The notes below the pieces were generated by a model. That model saw only the letters and a program-made list of their open reading frames with translations, was not told where the DNA came from and ran no database searches. The position numbers were made by a program, and so were the translations under genes. From Roseobacter sp. MH60115 (lineage in GTDB: Bacteria > Pseudomonadota > Alphaproteobacteria > Rhodobacterales > Rhodobacteraceae): a stretch of 64,000 bases of DNA. Below are positions 42,130-51,429 of this stretch, piece by piece. The DNA lies in the NCBI RefSeq assembly GCF_015644665.1, contig NZ_JADOBQ010000004.1, forward strand, positions 441,501 through 505,500, in the 5' to 3' direction. Positions within the stretch are counted from its first letter, which is position 1. Each line of letters starts with the position of its first letter.

Positions 42130-44211
42130 TTACGAGGCCATCTGGTGCAGGTCTTGAACCGACGTCTCGGACGCGCCAGAGCCGATCTTGAACGACGCGG
42201 TGATCTTGCCCAAGGAGGCCACCTCGTTTGCCAGCAATCTTGTTGCGGCGTTGGTTTCCTCGAACATGGCCGCGTTCTTTTGGGTCACATCATCGAGGCT
42301 GTCGACGGAGGTGGTAATCTCGTCGAGGCCGCTGGATTGCTCCGCCGCGGCTGCGGCGATGTCGGCGACCATCTTCGTAAGGTCATTTACATAGTTGTCG
42401 ATCTCCGCCAGCGACTCGCCCGTTTTCGAGACCAGATCGACACCCTGATGCACTTGGCTGGCAGAGGTGGCAATGAGGTTTGCAATCTGTGTGGCGGCTT
42501 CGGAGGACCGCTGTGCCAGCGCGCGCACTTCGGAGGCGACAACGGCAAACCCGCGTCCCGCCTCGCCAGCCCGCGCCGCTTCAACACCTGCGTTGAGCGC
42601 CAGAAGATTCGTCTGGAAGGCGATGTCGTCGATCATCGAGGTGATCTTGGAAATCTCGTCCGAGCTTGACGCGATTGCATCCATCGCAGACCGCGCACTT
42701 TCCATAACCTCGGAACTGGCCGTCGCGCGTGACTTGGTCTTATCGACCACATTCATCGTGTCGCGGGCAATTTCAGCAGTGGACTTCACCGAGGCGGTCA
42801 TTTCGGCAATGGCCGCAGCCGTCTCTTCCAGAGAGGCGGCCTGGCTTTCGGTCCGCCGGCTCAGGTCGTCGGATGCCGCAGAGATTTCATCTGTGCCTGA
42901 GCCGATTTCGCGGCTGGCATCGAGCACGCCGCCCAGACTTTTACGCAGTTTGGAGATCGCCGCGTTGAAATCCTGTTTCAGCGGGTCAAAATCCTTGTCG
43001 AACGCTCTGTTGATCTCATGCCGCAGATCGCCTTCAGCCAGCTGCGCAAGCGCGTCGCGCAACGCCCGGATTGCGTTGATTCTCGGCGTGATGTCGCTGG
43101 CGTATTTTACCACTTTGACGGTTTTGCCGTTTGGCCCGATCACAGGTGTATAGCTTGCGGAAATCCACACGTCAGAGCCGTCTTTGGCCCGGCGCCGGTA
43201 TTCGCCCGTATGAAAGTTCCCGGCCTGAAGGATTTTCCAATGCTCGATGTACTCCGGTGTGTCGGCCTCGCCTTCAGGCATGAACATGCTGTGGTGCTTG
43301 CCGACGATCTCATCAAGCGTATAGCCCATTGCATTGAGGAAGATATCATTGGCGTGACGGATGGTGCCGTCGGCTGAAAACTCGATCACGGCCTGAATCT
43401 TGGTGATCGTATTCGTGATGTCGTTGGCTTCTAGAATTGCCGTCACATCGGTCTTGATCGACACCAGGCTTACGATGTTGCCATCGACGTCGCGTTGAGG
43501 GGAATAGATCGCCTGCACCCAAATACCGTCGCCATCCTTACGGAACCTTCTGAAGTTGCCAGCGGGAATGATGCCCGAACGGACTTCCTCAAGGAATGTC
43601 AGGTACTTGTCGGTATCCGCGAAATCCGGGTGCACGAGTTTGGAGTGCTTCTTGCCAATCAACTCGTCCCGGTCGTATCCGAACATCTCCAGCGCTTTGT
43701 CGTTGATGTCTAGAATTGTGCCGTCCAGATCGTAAACCATACGACCGTGCGTGGATGAAATCGCGTCAATCTGGCTGAGCAGATTGTCTTTTGCACAGGA
43801 TTCAAGTTTGACTTCTTTGGTCACATCGTTGCTGACAGCAACCGTCTTGATGACCTCACCCGAGGCGTTTTTGATCGGCAGATAGGTCGAGGAAAGCCAG
43901 ACCGTGTCGCCGGATTTCGTGACCCGGCGCACCACCGCGGCCCGTGGCTCATGGGACGTGAGCCCATGGGTAACCGACGCCTCGCCTTCGGTCTGTGTAT
44001 CCTCCTGGTCGAGAAAAATACTCCTGCGTTGACCAATTACCTCGTCACGCGTGTAGCCGAACAGACGGCAGAAATTGTCGTTCACGTCGAGAACTGTTCC
44101 ATCCGGCGCGAACCAGATCAGGTTGTGGCTGAGATTCATCGCGGCCACGAACGCCGAGGTCTCGTCTTGCGACGACGTATCTATTGGCTTCTTTTTGAAC
44201 AGTCTCAGCAT
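42130..44211 (-). CDS. Soluble methyl-accepting chemotaxis protein with three PAS domains
   Basis: 693 residues; ATG 44211 is chosen by GGAG a few bases upstream. There are no membrane segments. Three PAS-PAC units occupy about residues 20-125, 140-250 and 260-375 ([60 protein letters not shown]), each with the W.....Y.P pattern after. A HAMP-like linker and a signalling coiled coil with hairpin tip [20 protein letters not shown] follow. No CheR-docking pentapeptide at the C-terminus (ends DLHQMAS). It probably senses redox or energy state in the cytosol through a PAS-bound cofactor. It lies just downstream of msrBA on the same strand. Confidence 0.92.
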   Translation of the reverse strand: MLRLFKKKPIDTSSQDETSAFVAAMNLSHNLIWFAPDGTVLDVNDNFCRLFGYTRDEVIGQRRSIFLDQEDTQTEGEASVTHGLTSHEPRAAVVRRVTKSGDTVWLSSTYLPIKNASGEVIKTVAVSNDVTKEVKLESCAKDNLLSQIDAISSTHGRMVYDLDGTILDINDKALEMFGYDRDELIGKKHSKLVHPDFADTDKYLTFLEEVRSGIIPAGNFRRFRKDGDGIWVQAIYSPQRDVDGNIVSLVSIKTDVTAILEANDITNTITKIQAVIEFSADGTIRHANDIFLNAMGYTLDEIVGKHHSMFMPEGEADTPEYIEHWKILQAGNFHTGEYRRRAKDGSDVWISASYTPVIGPNGKTVKVVKYASDITPRINAIRALRDALAQLAEGDLRHEINRAFDKDFDPLKQDFNAAISKLRKSLGGVLDASREIGSGTDEISAASDDLSRRTESQAASLEETAAAIAEMTASVKSTAEIARDTMNVVDKTKSRATASSEVMESARSAMDAIASSSDEISKITSMIDDIAFQTNLLALNAGVEAARAGEAGRGFAVVASEVRALAQRSSEAATQIANLIATSASQVHQGVDLVSKTGESLAEIDNYVNDLTKMVADIAAAAAEQSSGLDEITTSVDSLDDVTQKNAAMFEETNAATRLLANEVASLGKITASFKIGSGASETSVQDLHQMAS

Positions 44212-44277
44212 TGGGCTCTCCAAAGTAAGGTGAGAGACCGTGTAATGATGTGCCCTTAAAAAAACATTGAAATGGGT

Positions 44278-44303
44278 GGCCCCGCTTAACCTGTCGCGGG
44301 GCC
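44278..44303 (-). terminator. Hairpin after msrA, probable terminator
   Basis: 8-bp stem GGCCCCGC / GCGGGGCC with a 10-base loop, 17 bases beyond the msrA stop. A run of seven T on the minus strand follows about twelve bases later, so termination may be partial and allow read-through into the chemoreceptor gene. Confidence 0.5.
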
Positions 44304-44319
44304 GAGGATGGTGCACATT

Positions 44320-44832
44320 CTATTCGGCTGCTTCCGTGCGCTTGGGCAGCACCCAGTCGGGGCGTGCAAAATGGCAAGTGTAGCCATTTGGAATGCGTTC
44401 CAGATAGTCTTGATGCTCCGGTTCGGCTTCCCAGAATGCGCCAACAGGTTCCACTTCGGTCACGACCTTGCCGGGCCATAGGCCGGAGGCTTCGACGTCC
44501 GCGATCGTGTCAAGAGCGACGTCCCGCTGGTCTTCATCCACGTAGTAGATGGCCGACCGATAGCTGAGGCCGACGTCGTTGCCTTGCCGGTTGGGGGTGG
44601 TCGGATCATGTATCTGGAAAAAGAGTTCCAGCAATTGGCGATAGCTCACCTGTGCCGGATCAAAGATGATCTCGATCCCCTCAGCATGGGTGCCATGATT
44701 ACGATAGGTGGCTTGCGGTACGTCCCCACCGGTATAGCCCACGCGGGTTGAAATCACGCCCGCGCGCTTGCGGATCAGATCCTGCATCCCCCAGAAACAT
44801 CCGCCTGCCAGAACGGCCCGTTGATGGCTCAT
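44320..44832 (-). CDS. msrA: Peptide methionine-S-sulfoxide reductase
   Basis: 170 residues. Reduces the S epimer of methionine sulfoxide. Catalytic Cys12 is in AGGCFWGMQ, with downstream substrate-site residues in [20 protein letters not shown], and the family pattern [14 protein letters not shown]. Only this Cys and one near the C-terminus ([10 protein letters not shown]) are seen, the latter a possible resolving residue. The ATG shares four bases with the msrB stop. Confidence 0.95.
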   Translation of the reverse strand: MSHQRAVLAGGCFWGMQDLIRKRAGVISTRVGYTGGDVPQATYRNHGTHAEGIEIIFDPAQVSYRQLLELFFQIHDPTTPNRQGNDVGLSYRSAIYYVDEDQRDVALDTIADVEASGLWPGKVVTEVEPVGAFWEAEPEHQDYLERIPNGYTCHFARPDWVLPKRTEAAE

Positions 44833-45278
44833 GCCACATCCTCCACCTGATCCATGTACTCGCCGTAGCCCTCAGCCTCCATCTCGTCGCGGTGCACGAA
44901 ACGCAAGGACGCCGAGTTGATGCAATAGCGCAGCCCGCCCCGGTCGCGAGGTCCGTCGGGAAAGACATGGCCCAGATGGCTGTCACCATGGGTCGAGCGA
45001 ACCTCCGTGCGGGTCATCCCCATGGTGGTGTCGCTGAGTTCGGTGACATGTGCAGGCTCAATGGGCTTGGTGAAGCTTGGCCAGCCACAGCCGCTCTCGT
45101 ACTTGTCAGCAGACGCAAAAAGCGGCTCGCCGGAGACGATATCGACGTAAATGCCCGGCTCCTTGTTGTTCAAAAGCTTGCCGGTGCCCGGGCGCTCGGT
45201 CCCGCTTTGCTGGGTCACGCGGTATTCCTCAAGTGACAGGCGCGAGATCGCTTCATCTGTCTTTTCATATTTGGGCAT
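44829..45278 (-). CDS. msrB: Peptide methionine-R-sulfoxide reductase
   Basis: 149 residues; ATG 45278 has AAGGAG upstream. Reduces the R epimer of methionine sulfoxide. Catalytic Cys119 is in [11 protein letters not shown], with a second Cys in [11 protein letters not shown] as the probable resolving residue. The two CxxC pairs that bind structural zinc in many MsrB proteins are absent, placing this in the zinc-free class. It is cotranscribed with msrA; no signal peptide. Confidence 0.95.
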   Translation of the reverse strand: MPKYEKTDEAISRLSLEEYRVTQQSGTERPGTGKLLNNKEPGIYVDIVSGEPLFASADKYESGCGWPSFTKPIEPAHVTELSDTTMGMTRTEVRSTHGDSHLGHVFPDGPRDRGGLRYCINSASLRFVHRDEMEAEGYGEYMDQVEDVA

Positions 45279-45415
45279 AAGATGCTCCTTTTGTCCTTTG
45301 CTTAGTAAATGGGTCAAAAACGTCGGAGTTAAAGAGAAAAACACCTCCGATCACGCAGGCATGACTTTGCGTTCAGCCGCCCTAAATGTACCATCAAGCC
45401 GATAGGGAGAGCCTT

Positions 45416-45937
45416 ATGAAACTTCTGTGCAGCATTTTCCTGAGCCTCTGGATGGCAACGGCAGCTTTCGCGGGCATGTCCGGTCACGTGTTCCCATCCA
45501 TTGATGGTGGCACATTGAACACCGGGGATTGGGCGGGGCAACCGGTGCTGGTGGTCAATACCGCGTCGCAATGCGGGTTCACCGGGCAATATGATGGGCT
45601 GCAGGCGCTCTATGATACCTACCGGGATCAGGGGCTTGTGGTACTGGCGGTCCCTTCCGACGATTTTCGGCAGGAGCTGGGCAGCGCTGAGGAGGTCAAG
45701 GAATTCTGTGAGCTGAACTTTGCGCTGGACCTGCCAATGACTGACATCACCCATGTTAAGGGCACAAAAGCACATCCGTTTTACCGCGACGTTGCCGAGG
45801 TCACCGGGTTCACACCGCGCTGGAACTTCAACAAGGTTCTGATTGGTCCGGAGGGCGATGTGATCGGCACCTGGGGCTCGGCCACGAAACCGCAATCCGC
45901 GAAAATCACCGGGGCAATCGAGGCGTTGCTGCAATAG
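45416..45937 (+). CDS. Exported glutathione-peroxidase-family protein
   Basis: 173 residues. Signal peptide MKLLCSIFLSLWMATAAFA, cut near residue 19-20, so a periplasmic member. Peroxidatic Cys53 (not selenocysteine) in VVNTASQCGFTGQYDGLQ; tryptophan of the active site in FTPRWNFNKVLIG. The classic mid-domain motif reads VPSDDFRQELGSAEEVKEFC rather than PCNQFGxQEP. A thioredoxin-like reductant is more likely than glutathione. It is divergent from msrBA, 137 bases apart. Confidence 0.88.
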   Translation: MKLLCSIFLSLWMATAAFAGMSGHVFPSIDGGTLNTGDWAGQPVLVVNTASQCGFTGQYDGLQALYDTYRDQGLVVLAVPSDDFRQELGSAEEVKEFCELNFALDLPMTDITHVKGTKAHPFYRDVAEVTGFTPRWNFNKVLIGPEGDVIGTWGSATKPQSAKITGAIEALLQ

Positions 45938-45939
45938 CG

Positions 45940-46923
45940 TCAGATGCTGCCGCGCCAGACCAGACGGGCATCACCACCCTCCAGCCCGGGGCTGATCCCA
46001 TAGGCGGCGCGGTAGCTCTTTGAAAAATGCGACAGCGATTTGAAGCCACAGGCGACGCAGACCTCCGTCACCGAAAAGTCGGTTTGCCGCAACAGATCAC
46101 GCGCCTTCTCCAGCCTGAGCTTCAGGTAGTAGCGCTTGGGCGACACGCCAATGTACTTGGCGAACAGCCGTTCAAGTTGCCGCGTCGAGAGACCGATTGC
46201 GTCTGAAATTTCATCCGGGGCCAGCGGATCCTCGATGTTGTTGTCCATGATCTGCAGCGCCGTGGCGAGCTTGCCATTGCGCACCTGTGTCCGGCTCTGC
46301 AGGGTGGCGCGTTGCGCGTGGTCGGGCAGGCGTGGATCGGTGTAAACCATCTGGTCGGCAACCCATGTGGCCAGCTCGGTGCCATGATCCGCTTTGATCC
46401 GCTCCAGCATCATATCCATGGAAGCCGCGCCGCCCGCCGTGGTGAAGACCCGCCCGTCGATGGAAAAGATCGCGTCCTCCATGATCACATCGGGCAGGAT
46501 TTCGGTGAGCGCTGCGCGGTATTCCCAATGGGTGGTCACGCGCTTGCCCGCCACCAGACCGGCCAGCGCCAGAACATAGGTCCCGGACGAGAGCGCGCCA
46601 AAGTCCATGCCTTTGCGCACCTCGCGGCGCAGCCAGGTGATCAACGGTTTGCCCGTATTGCGCCCCACATCTTCACCGGCGCAGATGACGATGGTTTCGT
46701 TCCGGTCCAGTTCGGTCAGGGCACCATCCACCGCGGTGGTCACGCCGTTGTAGGCCGCCACCGGGGCGCCCGTTTCGCTCAGCACCCGCCACCGGTAATA
46801 CGGTCCCTGTCCGGGGTGCCTGTTGGCAAGGCTCAGCGCTTCGAGCGCGCAGGCAAACCCAAGCTGCGAGAATCCCGGGATCAGTACGAAGGCGTATGGT
46901 ATACGTGGATCACGCGGGGTCAT
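45940..46923 (-). CDS. GlxA-family transcriptional regulator (DJ-1/PfpI plus AraC domains)
   Basis: 327 residues from ATG 46923; upstream extension of the frame is low-complexity Arg-rich and unlikely. N-terminal amidotransferase-like domain (FVLIPGFSQLGFACALEALS; VICAGEDVG; GALSSGTYVLALAGLVAGKR). C-terminal AraC DNA-binding domain with two helix-turn-helix units: GLSTRQLERLFAKYIGVSPK and VTEVCVACGFKSLSHFSKSY. Such regulators control catabolism of quaternary amines or amino acids in related bacteria. Target genes unknown; the EamA gene upstream is transcribed in the same direction. Confidence 0.9.
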   Translation of the reverse strand: MTPRDPRIPYAFVLIPGFSQLGFACALEALSLANRHPGQGPYYRWRVLSETGAPVAAYNGVTTAVDGALTELDRNETIVICAGEDVGRNTGKPLITWLRREVRKGMDFGALSSGTYVLALAGLVAGKRVTTHWEYRAALTEILPDVIMEDAIFSIDGRVFTTAGGAASMDMMLERIKADHGTELATWVADQMVYTDPRLPDHAQRATLQSRTQVRNGKLATALQIMDNNIEDPLAPDEISDAIGLSTRQLERLFAKYIGVSPKRYYLKLRLEKARDLLRQTDFSVTEVCVACGFKSLSHFSKSYRAAYGISPGLEGGDARLVWRGSI

Positions 46924-46997
46924 CAGCAACAGGTCCAGAGCCGGCGGTGGTTTCAAACCTGACCCTAGACGTGATCGCGATGCGCGGACTGGTCGAT

Positions 46998-47867
46998 TTA
47001 CGTCTTTGAATGTCGCGAAAGCTGCACGGCGAGGATGCCGAGCGCGATGATCGCCACGCCGATCACATCGCGGGCGCCCAGTTTCTCGCCCAGCAGCAAG
47101 GCGGCGATGGCCACACCGAGAAACGGGTTGAGAAAGTGGAAGGTGGCGGCACGCGTCGCCCCGATGCGATTGACCAGCCAAAACCACACGAAGGTGGCCG
47201 CCAGACCGGGCACCAGCGTGGTATAGGCAAAGGCGGCGATCAGCGGCCACGTGGGATTGAGGCGGGGCGTCTCGAACACCGCGGTGGCCAGCGCCAGCGT
47301 CAGGCAGCCCACGAGCATCTGCAGCCCGACGATCATCAGGAAGTTCCCGCCCGAGGTCGCCCCACGCACGGAGAGCGTCGCGATGGTCAGGGCGACCACC
47401 CCGATGCCGCAGAGCATCAACCCGTAAAGGTCAATGCCACCGGTGATGCGCGTGCCCATGATCAGCCCGACACCCACAACGCCTGCGACAAGTCCGGCGA
47501 GGCTGAGCGGGCGCAGCCTTTCACCCAGAAAGACCCAACCGGCCAGCGCCACCAGCAGGGGCATGGTGGAGGCGATGATGGCGGCAACCGAGGCTTCGAT
47601 GGTCTGCATCGCGACGAAATTCAGGCCGAGGTAGACCGCATTCTGCAGAATGCCGAAGAGAATTGTCGCGCGCCACTGCGCCGGGGTCAGATGCCAGGAT
47701 TGTCCCAAGGCACGGGCGATTGCGACGCCCAGCAGTCCCGAGATCAGGTAGCGCAGCGTCAACGCGGCCAGCGGCGAGGCATCGGCCACGATGATGCGGG
47801 CAGAGGTAAAGGCCGACGACCACATCAGGGCAAAGGCGAGCCCTGCCAGAATTGCTCGAATGTCCAT
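46998..47867 (-). CDS. EamA-family (DMT superfamily) transporter
   Basis: 289 residues, ten predicted membrane helices as two EamA repeats (LAGLAFALMWSSAFTSARII; LAGLVAGVVGVGLIMGTRIT). Start ATG 47867 with AAGG upstream. Likely exports a metabolite such as an amino acid; substrate cannot be inferred. It lies 74 bases upstream of the GlxA-type regulator on the same strand. Confidence 0.88.
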   Translation of the reverse strand: MDIRAILAGLAFALMWSSAFTSARIIVADASPLAALTLRYLISGLLGVAIARALGQSWHLTPAQWRATILFGILQNAVYLGLNFVAMQTIEASVAAIIASTMPLLVALAGWVFLGERLRPLSLAGLVAGVVGVGLIMGTRITGGIDLYGLMLCGIGVVALTIATLSVRGATSGGNFLMIVGLQMLVGCLTLALATAVFETPRLNPTWPLIAAFAYTTLVPGLAATFVWFWLVNRIGATRAATFHFLNPFLGVAIAALLLGEKLGARDVIGVAIIALGILAVQLSRHSKT

Positions 47868-48045
47868 GGGGGCCTTTCTGACGCATCTGCCTGCGGGCCG
47901 ACCATTTCCCATATCTGCAGGGAGAGCAAGATGCGCCCGGAGGCGTTGCCGTGTTTGCGCAAGCCGCACTTGTGTCGGATGCGATAGACAATCCCGCAGC
48001 GCGCGTTAGACTTCCCGCATAGGTCTAAATTCGCGGAGGGATTCC

Positions 48046-48636
48046 ATGTCTGACCAAATGCTCGACGATACCGGCAAGGCGCCGGAAAAGACCCGTGATG
48101 GGCGCATCGAAGCCCTGTTCTTCAGAAGCCGCAATGTGATCATCACGGGCGAGATCACCGACAAGCTGGCGCACAGCACCGTCACGCATCTGCTGGCCCT
48201 GGCGGAAGAAAGCGATGATCCGATCAATGTCTACATCTCCTCGCCCGGCGGACATGTGGAAAGCGGGGACATGGTGCACGATGTCATCAAGTTCATCCGC
48301 CCCAAGGTTCGCGCCATCGGGTCGGGATGGGTGGCCAGCGCGGGGGCGCTGATCTTTGTCGGGGCAGCGGCCGAGAACCGCTATTGCCTGCCCAACACGC
48401 GGTTCTTGCTGCATGAGCCGCGCGGCGGGATCGGCGGACAGGCCACCGATATGATGATCCAGGCCGAACAGATCCGGATCATGCGGGCCCGGTTCCATAC
48501 GCTCTTTGCCGACGCCACAGGGCAAACACCCGAAAAGATCGCCGAAGACACAGGCCGCGATTTCTGGTTGACCACGCAAGAGGCACTGGACTACGGGCTG
48601 GTGGGGCAGGTGATCTCCTCGGTCGATCAGCTTTAA
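48046..48636 (+). CDS. ClpP-like serine protease subunit
   Basis: 196 residues. The catalytic triad is at Ser98 (GSGWVASAGALIF), His123 (FLLHEPRGG) and Asp172 (RDFWLTTQEAL), the same numbers as in E. coli ClpP, so the protease core is intact. The substrate-binding strand INVYISSPGGHVESGDMVHD is present. The sequence around Ser98 differs from the GMAASMGS seen in housekeeping ClpP, so this is a divergent paralogue. No Clp ATPase is nearby. It converges on the flavodoxin-like gene with a four-base overlap. Confidence 0.87.
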   Translation: MSDQMLDDTGKAPEKTRDGRIEALFFRSRNVIITGEITDKLAHSTVTHLLALAEESDDPINVYISSPGGHVESGDMVHDVIKFIRPKVRAIGSGWVASAGALIFVGAAAENRYCLPNTRFLLHEPRGGIGGQATDMMIQAEQIRIMRARFHTLFADATGQTPEKIAEDTGRDFWLTTQEALDYGLVGQVISSVDQL

Positions 48637-49199
48637 CCCGAGGACGCTTTGCTGGGGGGCTGGGTTGACGCTGTCTCAGCCTCCAGAAACGTGGCGAGCA
48701 CATTCGCCAGCGCGTCCCAATCAGTGAATTCATGTTCCCCTGCGCCGGGGTCATAGTCGCGATCCCGCAGGACCACATGGCGCAGGACCTGCGTGGCAAA
48801 GTAATCGTAGCTGCCGGTGCGCACCGCCCCTGCCACAAGCGCGTTCAGGTCGGATTTGAACCGCGTGCGCATTTCCATTTCGGTGATGTACTCCTGCGCT
48901 TCGTCCATACCGTCCTCAAAGGCGGCACTCAGGCTGACGGACAGCAGCAGCGTGTCGCGTTCCGCCAATTCCGCGCGGTGCGCGGCAAGCACCACCTCGA
49001 ATGTCTCTGGATGGCGCCTTTCGTGCACAGGGGCCGCCAGGATGATCTTGTCCATCCCTTCCAGCGACAAGGGCGCGGTTTTGTCCGCGGCATCAAAGAG
49101 GGTCACATCGTACCCTGCCTTCTCTGCCAGGCTCTGTGCGAATTCCGCGATTTTCTGGGTTTGCCCTTCGACCGTGGCGAAGACGATAAGAACGTTCAT
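48633..49199 (-). CDS. Flavodoxin-domain protein (HemG-like)
   Basis: 188 residues. FMN-binding P-loop VFATVEGQTQKIAEF at the N-terminus and the second flavodoxin strand DKIILAAPVHERRHPETFEV. The sequence resembles menaquinone-dependent protoporphyrinogen oxidase HemG, including the Arg/His-rich loop and helix insert (AFEDGMDEAQEYITEM). No other haem gene is near, and Rhodobacteraceae usually have other oxidases for this step, so the role is open. Confidence 0.78.
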   Translation of the reverse strand: MNVLIVFATVEGQTQKIAEFAQSLAEKAGYDVTLFDAADKTAPLSLEGMDKIILAAPVHERRHPETFEVVLAAHRAELAERDTLLLSVSLSAAFEDGMDEAQEYITEMEMRTRFKSDLNALVAGAVRTGSYDYFATQVLRHVVLRDRDYDPGAGEHEFTDWDALANVLATFLEAETASTQPPSKASSG

Positions 49200-49488
49200 T
49201 GCAGCTTCCTCCGTGTATCGGCACCGTTTGGCGGTGCCACCAACTGCCCGCGTCGGGGCGGGCTAGGCAGATGCTGCTGAGATCGGTTTTCCCGCCCCCG
49301 GGCGGATGGCGCCCGGGGACAGAAATCAATCGGCATGACCCTTCGGCAAAAGCCGCCGCAGCCAGAATCACGCAGGCTCTTTCACGGGCTGTGATCGAAA
49401 CCTGACGAAAGGTTAGGGCAAGGCGGCAGGGTAGACCTTGTTCGAGATCAAATCACCGTGTGTCGGCGCGATCACTGGAACAGGCACT
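49200..49488. other. Intergenic region between flavodoxin-like gene and HU
   Basis: About 290 bases without a supported gene. It includes a hairpin CCCGGGCG / CGCCCGGG (49297-49317, 5-base loop) with no T run. It must hold the promoter of the flavodoxin-like gene. Confidence 0.45.
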
Positions 49489-49516
49489 AAAAAAGGGCCG
49501 CCCGAGAGCGACCCTT
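49489..49516 (-). terminator. Rho-independent terminator of HU gene
   Basis: On the minus strand, AAGGGTCGC, a 6-base loop, GCGGCCCTT, then TTTT: a 9-bp stem (one G-U pair) followed by a T run, 21 bases after the HU stop. Confidence 0.85.
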
Positions 49517-49537
49517 GAAAGTCTCAGCGGAGCGGGT

Positions 49538-49825
49538 TTAGCCGTTCACGCTGTCTTTGAGCGCTTTGGCGATAGTCATTTTGACCACCTTGTCCGCGTC
49601 TTTTTTGAATTGTTCGCCGGTCGCAGGGTTGCGCACCATGCGCTCGGGGCGCTCACGGCAGTAGATTTTGCCAACGCCGGGCAAGGTGACCGCGCCACCG
49701 CCGGATACTTCGCGTGTGATCAGGTCGCATACCGCTTCAAGGGCTGCGCCCGCGGATTTCTTGTCTGAACCCATTTCTTCGGCCAGTGCCGCAACGAGTT
49801 GGGTCTTTGTCATTGGTTTCGCCAT
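49538..49825 (-). CDS. hup: HU-family DNA-binding protein
   Basis: 95 residues. Compacts and bends DNA as a dimer. N-terminal helices MTKTQLVAALAEEMGSDKKS, then the beta-arm GVGKIYCRERPERMVRNPATGE with the DNA-intercalating Pro in RNPATG, and a basic C-terminus. A clear terminator follows. The gene is well separated from its neighbours, as expected for an independently regulated, abundant protein. Confidence 0.94.
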   Translation of the reverse strand: MAKPMTKTQLVAALAEEMGSDKKSAGAALEAVCDLITREVSGGGAVTLPGVGKIYCRERPERMVRNPATGEQFKKDADKVVKMTIAKALKDSVNG

Positions 49826-49884
49826 GTTCTTGTTCTCCTTAGCTGCCCGATGAGTTGGGCCTCATGTCCGAAATCTACCCGGAT

Positions 49885-49902
49885 GTTGTGTATGAACACA
49901 AC
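49885..49902. promoter_or_regulatory. Perfect inverted repeat upstream of HU
   Basis: GTTGTGT-ATGA-ACACAAC, a 7-bp perfect dyad with a 4-base centre, 60 bases before the HU start codon. It is a possible operator or part of the promoter. Confidence 0.5.
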
Positions 49903-49965
49903 GATTAGTAGAGTAATGCAAGGGAAAACATGCAAAATTAACCTATTTTATTGGGTTTTTGGCTT

Positions 49966-51429
49966 TCAGAGGAAGGCCGTCTCCTCAAAGGAGCGCAGTT
50001 TCCGACTGTGGATGCGTTCCAGCGGCATGGTCCGCAAGTGTTCCATGGCCCGAATTCCAATCATCAGATGCCGTGCAACCTGCGTTTTATAGAAGTCCGA
50101 CGCCATGCCCGGCAGCTTCAATTCACCGTGCAGCGGCTTGTCGGACACACAGAGCAGCGTGCCATAGGGGACGCGGAAGCGGTAGCCGTTGGCGGCAATC
50201 GTGGCGCTTTCCATATCGAGGGCAACGGCGCGCGACTGGCTGAGCCGCTGCACCGGGCCGGATTGGTCGCGTAGTTCCCAGTTGCGGTCATCATGGGTGG
50301 CGACGGTGCCGGTGCGCATGATGCGCTTAAGCTCGTAGCCTTCGAGATTGGTCACCTGTGCCACCGCCTGCTCCAGCGCAATCTGGATTTCCGCCAGCGC
50401 CGGGATCGGCACCCAGACCGGCAGGTCGTCATCCAGCACGTGATCCTCGCGCAGATAGGCATGCGCCAGCACGAAATCACCCAGCGCCTGGCTGTTCCGC
50501 AGACCGGCGCAATGCCCGACCATCAGCCAGGCATGCGGGCGCAGCACCGCAATGTGGTCGGTGGCGGTCTTGGCGTTGGAGGGGCCGACGCCGATGTTTA
50601 CCAGCGTGATGCCGGACCCATCGGCCCGTTTCAGGTGGTATGTTGGCATCTGCGGCGTTTTTATCGGGCTGGCCAGCGCCTGATCGCCCTGGGTGATGGT
50701 CGCGTTGTCCGTGGAGACAAAGGCGGTATAGCCAGACTCCGGATCGTCCAGCTGCGCGCGGGCATAGGATTCAAATTCGGAAACATAGAACTGGTAGTTC
50801 GTGAACAGCACGTGGTTCTGGAAGTGCGCCGCATCCGTCGCCGTGTAGTGGGACAGGCGGGCCAGGGAGTAATCCACGCGCTGCGCGGTAAAGGGGGCGA
50901 GCGGCCCGATACCATCGGCGGGCACATAGGTGCCGTTCACGATGTCATCATTTGTCGTGGTCAGATCGGGTACGTCAAAGACATCGCGCAGGGTGAAATC
51001 GGCGGCGCCTTCCTGCGGCACGGTCATGCTGGCGTCATTGGCAACCGCGAAATGCACCGGCATGGGCGTTTCAGACGCGCCGATGATCACCGGCTGGTTG
51101 TGGTTCTCGATCAAAAGACCAATCTGCTGGGTCAGGTAGCTGTGAAAAAGGTCGGGCCGTGTGATGGTCGCACGAAAACTGCCGGGAGCAGAAACATGGC
51201 CAAAGCTGAGCCGGGTGTCCACCTGCGCGAAGGTCGAGGTCTTGAAGAGGACCTGCGGATAGAACGCACGAATGCGCCCCTCGGGTGCGCCTTCGGCCAT
51301 CGCCTTGACGAAATGGGTGCACAGGAAGTCGGTGGCTTGCGTATAGAGTTGCTCCAACCGCGCAACGGCGGCCTTGGCATCGAGGAATTCTTCGGCCTCT
51401 GGGGCGTCGGGGGTCAGGATATCTGTCAT
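49966..51429 (-). CDS. amn: AMP nucleosidase
   Basis: 487 residues, the usual length. Hydrolyses AMP to adenine and ribose 5-phosphate. N-terminal domain (LYTQATDFLCTHFVKAMAEG; YPQVLFKTSTFAQVDTRLSF) precedes the nucleoside-phosphorylase-like catalytic domain with VNIGVGPSNAKTATDHIAVL, MVGHCAGLRNSQ and VALDMESATIAANGYRFRVP, where the Asp-Met-Glu-Ser segment forms the catalytic and ribose site. Its ATG shares four bases with the stop of the adenine deaminase gene, so the two are coupled. Confidence 0.94.
   Translation of the reverse strand: MTDILTPDAPEAEEFLDAKAAVARLEQLYTQATDFLCTHFVKAMAEGAPEGRIRAFYPQVLFKTSTFAQVDTRLSFGHVSAPGSFRATITRPDLFHSYLTQQIGLLIENHNQPVIIGASETPMPVHFAVANDASMTVPQEGAADFTLRDVFDVPDLTTTNDDIVNGTYVPADGIGPLAPFTAQRVDYSLARLSHYTATDAAHFQNHVLFTNYQFYVSEFESYARAQLDDPESGYTAFVSTDNATITQGDQALASPIKTPQMPTYHLKRADGSGITLVNIGVGPSNAKTATDHIAVLRPHAWLMVGHCAGLRNSQALGDFVLAHAYLREDHVLDDDLPVWVPIPALAEIQIALEQAVAQVTNLEGYELKRIMRTGTVATHDDRNWELRDQSGPVQRLSQSRAVALDMESATIAANGYRFRVPYGTLLCVSDKPLHGELKLPGMASDFYKTQVARHLMIGIRAMEHLRTMPLERIHSRKLRSFEETAFL

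Noticed and set aside
46924-47250. Upstream extension of the GlxA-type regulator
   Set aside because: Arg-rich low-complexity translation overlapping the EamA gene; ATG 46923 starts at the conserved domain.
49297-49317. CCCGGGCG/CGCCCGGG hairpin as a terminator
   Set aside because: No T run on either strand and no gene ends next to it.
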